From Sulfurimonas sp. (GTDB lineage Bacteria; Campylobacterota; Campylobacteria; Campylobacterales; Sulfurimonadaceae), in contig JAGGWO010000056.1 of NCBI GenBank assembly GCA_021157485.1, forward strand, positions 1 to 7,095: a DNA stretch of 7,095 nt, given 5' to 3'. The notes beneath the pieces are model-generated. The model was not told the origin of the DNA. It did no database searches and saw only the letters and a program-made list of their open reading frames with translations. Below are positions 6,808 to 7,095 of the stretch, in pieces. Within the stretch, counting starts at the first letter, position 1; each line of letters opens with the position of its first letter. A program made the position numbers and the translations under genes.

Positions 6808-7095
6808 TTAATCCCACTCATCAAATTTAGAATTAGTATGCTTATCTTTTTTATACCGCTTAGCATTTTTACTTTTATCTAGTTGGTTTGAAGCATAGAG
6901 AATTTCTTCTTTTATATTCTCTATGTCCTCTTCACTCTCTTTATAAGAGATCATTTTTTTCACAAGTTTTTGCAGATCTTGAAGCTCACCTTTATACAAA
7001 GCTATTTCCTCTGTTCTATTTAAAAGTTTGAGAGAATTAGTTATCTTTTTATCCAAGCCTTTTTGTGTAAGCTCTTCTGTGTTTAGTAGATACGA
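6808..7095 (-). CDS. Unknown charged coiled-coil-like protein, C-terminal part (5' end outside window)
   Basis: The frame is open from the window edge to TAA at 6810-6808, giving 95 visible residues beginning SYLLNTEELTQKG. A TTG codon at 7056 could be taken as a start, but there is no stop upstream of it within the window, so the gene most likely begins beyond base 7095. I do not recognise the family. What can be seen is a highly charged, mostly helical sequence with heptad-like spacing of Leu/Ile (LNRTEEIALYKGELQDLQKL, then IENIKEEILYASNQL), suggesting a coiled coil. A very basic stretch (KSKNAKRYKKDKHTNSK) and an acidic-aromatic end (FDEWD) follow. No signal peptide or membrane segment is visible. 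It ends 56 bp before the response regulator on the same strand with no evident terminator, so it may share that transcript. Whether it is functionally linked to signalling is unknown. Confidence 0.6.
   Translation of the reverse strand, partial: SYLLNTEELTQKGLDKKITNSLKLLNRTEEIALYKGELQDLQKLVKKMISYKESEEDIENIKEEILYASNQLDKSKNAKRYKKDKHTNSKFDEWD

Noticed and set aside
1..7095. CRISPR arrays, insertion sequences, tRNA or rRNA genes, phage or defence genes
   Set aside because: No regularly spaced repeats, transposase motifs, terminal inverted repeats, cloverleaf-like tracts or known defence domains were seen on either strand.

Overview
The window looks like chromosomal DNA of a Campylobacterota bacterium (formerly Epsilonproteobacteria), most like the free-living marine Sulfurimonas/Sulfurovum/Arcobacter types. 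The reasons are the strong AT bias, the dense packing with 2-100 bp gaps, the style of the chemoreceptor, and the lack of any mobile-element signature. The genus is an inference; no rRNA or other marker gene is present.

Layout. (1) Bases 3-3042, plus strand: a compact three-gene envelope operon. It holds the 3' part of an MMPL/RND-superfamily exporter (5' end outside the window), a secreted LolA-like 'outer membrane lipoprotein-sorting' protein, and a DUF1302-type outer-membrane beta-barrel. Gaps are 11 and 2 bp. Inner-membrane pump, periplasmic hydrophobic-ligand carrier and outer-membrane barrel together suggest an envelope-spanning route for a lipid or other hydrophobic molecule; the cargo cannot be read from sequence. 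(2) A 100-bp AT-rich intergenic region (3043-3142) with a candidate -10 box. (3) 3143-5047, plus: a transmembrane chemoreceptor with a periplasmic sensor region and a C-terminal CZB zinc-binding domain. (4) 5044-6751, minus: an OmpR-type response regulator overlapping by 14 bp with a membrane histidine kinase. The kinase gene meets the chemoreceptor gene tail-to-tail, and the two TAA stops share the palindrome TTAA. (5) 6808-7095, minus: the 3' part of a charged, coiled-coil-like gene of unknown function, upstream of the two-component genes and probably co-transcribed with them.

The most unusual structure is at the two-component promoter-proximal end. The first 26 bp of the response-regulator gene are present twice, exactly 48 bp apart. 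The upstream copy is an 11-codon mini-ORF (MARILLVEETL) whose TGA stop lies inside the Shine-Dalgarno sequence of the real gene. A second oddity is the kinase start. In the given sequence the kinase frame opens only with TTG, but an ideally placed ATG overlapping the regulator's stop codon (ATGA) lies one base out of frame, immediately before an A8 tract. A ninth A would restore an ATG-started kinase. No wholly new system is evident; the rest is recognisable family content.
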